NCBI GenBank assembly: GCA_010645155.1
Contig: JAAGOF010000288.1
Span: forward strand, 67,066-131,065
Source of the DNA: Tigriopus japonicus
Taxonomy: Eukaryota > Arthropoda > Copepoda > Harpacticoida > Harpacticidae
Direction of reading: 5' to 3'
Length of the DNA stretch: 64,000 nucleotides
This document shows positions 63,068-64,000 of the stretch, one piece after another (the stretch's first letter is position 1; each line of letters starts with the position of its first letter). Made by a program: the position numbers and the translations under genes. Under the pieces are notes generated by a model. It was given only the letters and a program-made list of their open reading frames with translations. It was not told the DNA's origin and searched no databases.

Positions 63068-64000
63068 GTAAGTGCAACCAATCAATTTTTATCCTTCCCC
63101 CTACCACTACGACACACAAAGCCACTTAAGATATCAAATGTGTATGAGTCTCTCTGAAGGAGTGTGTGAGTGTGGGGGTGCATCAAAGATCCTCTCGCAT
63201 TCGTTCGATTCTCAAGGAACAGAAAGAGAGAGAAGAGAAGTGAGTGCAATTCCAAACGGCCTTCATATCACGAACGAACAAGGCACGAAATCGAGTCGCA
63301 ACCAAAAGCAGGAAAAGGCTTGAGAGAGAGAGAGTGAAAGGTTGGTGATTATTATAAGAACTCCGCCAGCCCTTTCCAACATGATCATCTTGATGAACAC
63401 GGACATGAAAAGTTATGCCCTAATCTTCTCAAAGAGGGACGTAAAGTAGCCTTTGGATTGCTCCCTTCAAATTCGGATCAAGACCTTGGCTAAAGTCAAG
63501 GTGTTCTCGAAGTTGATGTTTGTGAGCAAATCCCCGATCGAATGGTGGATCCTCGGAGTTTCCTGGTGAAATGAAGAAATTGTCATCTCAGAAGATTTTG
63601 CATATTTGCTGAAACTTTCACCTCCTCGTGCATATTCATGAGTGAAACCCACGCTTTCTGATCAAATCCCAGCCAGATACGCACACTAGTTTGCCGCTCA
63701 AGAGGTTTTCAGTCACTGGAATCCATCTAACTTTACAAATACAACAACACTCACTTCCCTTCTCATCCTCGCGCTTTTCTCATAAAAACTATGGCTCAAT
63801 ACTGAGAGCTTCCAGAATAGTTTGCTCCGTATTTGGGACCACAACCCTCTGGAAAGCCAGCCAGCAGCATTAAAATCGTAAAAAACACAACAACGAGATA
63901 TCCGCCCATATCTGAGATTTGCATTTCAAAATTAAAATGCAAATATAGTAGATTCGAATCCCGTCTTTCTCTTTGTTCATCCTGATTCTACTGTAGAAGT
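63068..64000 (+). other. Start of intron 2 of the sushi gene
   Basis: Opens with the GTAAGTG donor. Non-coding; contains a GA-rich run near 63320. At 63952-63962 a GATTCGAATCC word resembles a pol III B box but is cut off by the window edge. No further exon seen. Confidence 0.55.

Noticed and set aside
63952..63962. B-box-like word near the right edge
   Set aside because: No A box upstream and the sequence is cut by the window edge.

Overview
Eukaryotic, very probably arthropod, nuclear DNA; a crustacean such as a copepod is my best guess but is not proven. The support is spliced genes with GT-AG introns (64 bp to over 1 kb in the first two genes), an invertebrate-type cys-loop channel, an animal SPT16, a Mag-like Ty3/gypsy retrotransposon and many short foldback or TIR elements. 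There are no operons and no prokaryotic signals.

Layout. (1) 2080-5376, minus strand: a five-exon ligand-gated ion channel subunit of about 356 aa, complete from signal peptide to stop. (2) 8588-12799, minus strand: a ten-exon gene for the FACT histone chaperone subunit SPT16 (dre4), about 1092 aa. All ten exons join in phase, and a poly(A) signal lies 34 bp past the stop. (3) 5.4-8.5 kb and 12.8-29.4 kb: AT-rich intergenic DNA with no cellular gene that I can support. It is packed with short non-autonomous elements (hairpins, TIR elements, a tRNA-derived SINE, a degenerate minisatellite), a 995-bp assembly gap (17293-18287) and a 5'-truncated LINE carrying an open reverse-transcriptase frame (23170-24600). 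(4) 29408-63067, plus strand: the start of a secreted sushi/CCP protein gene. A signal-peptide exon (29408-29474) and a one-module CCP exon (62891-63067) match in splice phase, implying a 33.4-kb first intron. The gene continues past the right edge. (5) Inside that intron, on the opposite strand, sits an apparently full-length Ty3/gypsy element (50340-55292). It has 149-bp LTRs that read as identical, a 5-bp target duplication, a tRNA-Ser-type primer site, a polypurine tract and one 1483-codon gag-pol frame without env.

The three host genes (neuronal or epithelial channel, chromatin chaperone, secreted CCP protein) show no functional link; the window is an ordinary chromosome segment. I found no evidence of a new multi-gene system. 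The most unusual points are the channel pore and its minimal M3-M4 loop, the young LTR element, and the dense set of hairpin/TIR elements with several internal repeat pairs. All exon joins and repeat matches were read by eye from the sequence, with no alignment or database search.
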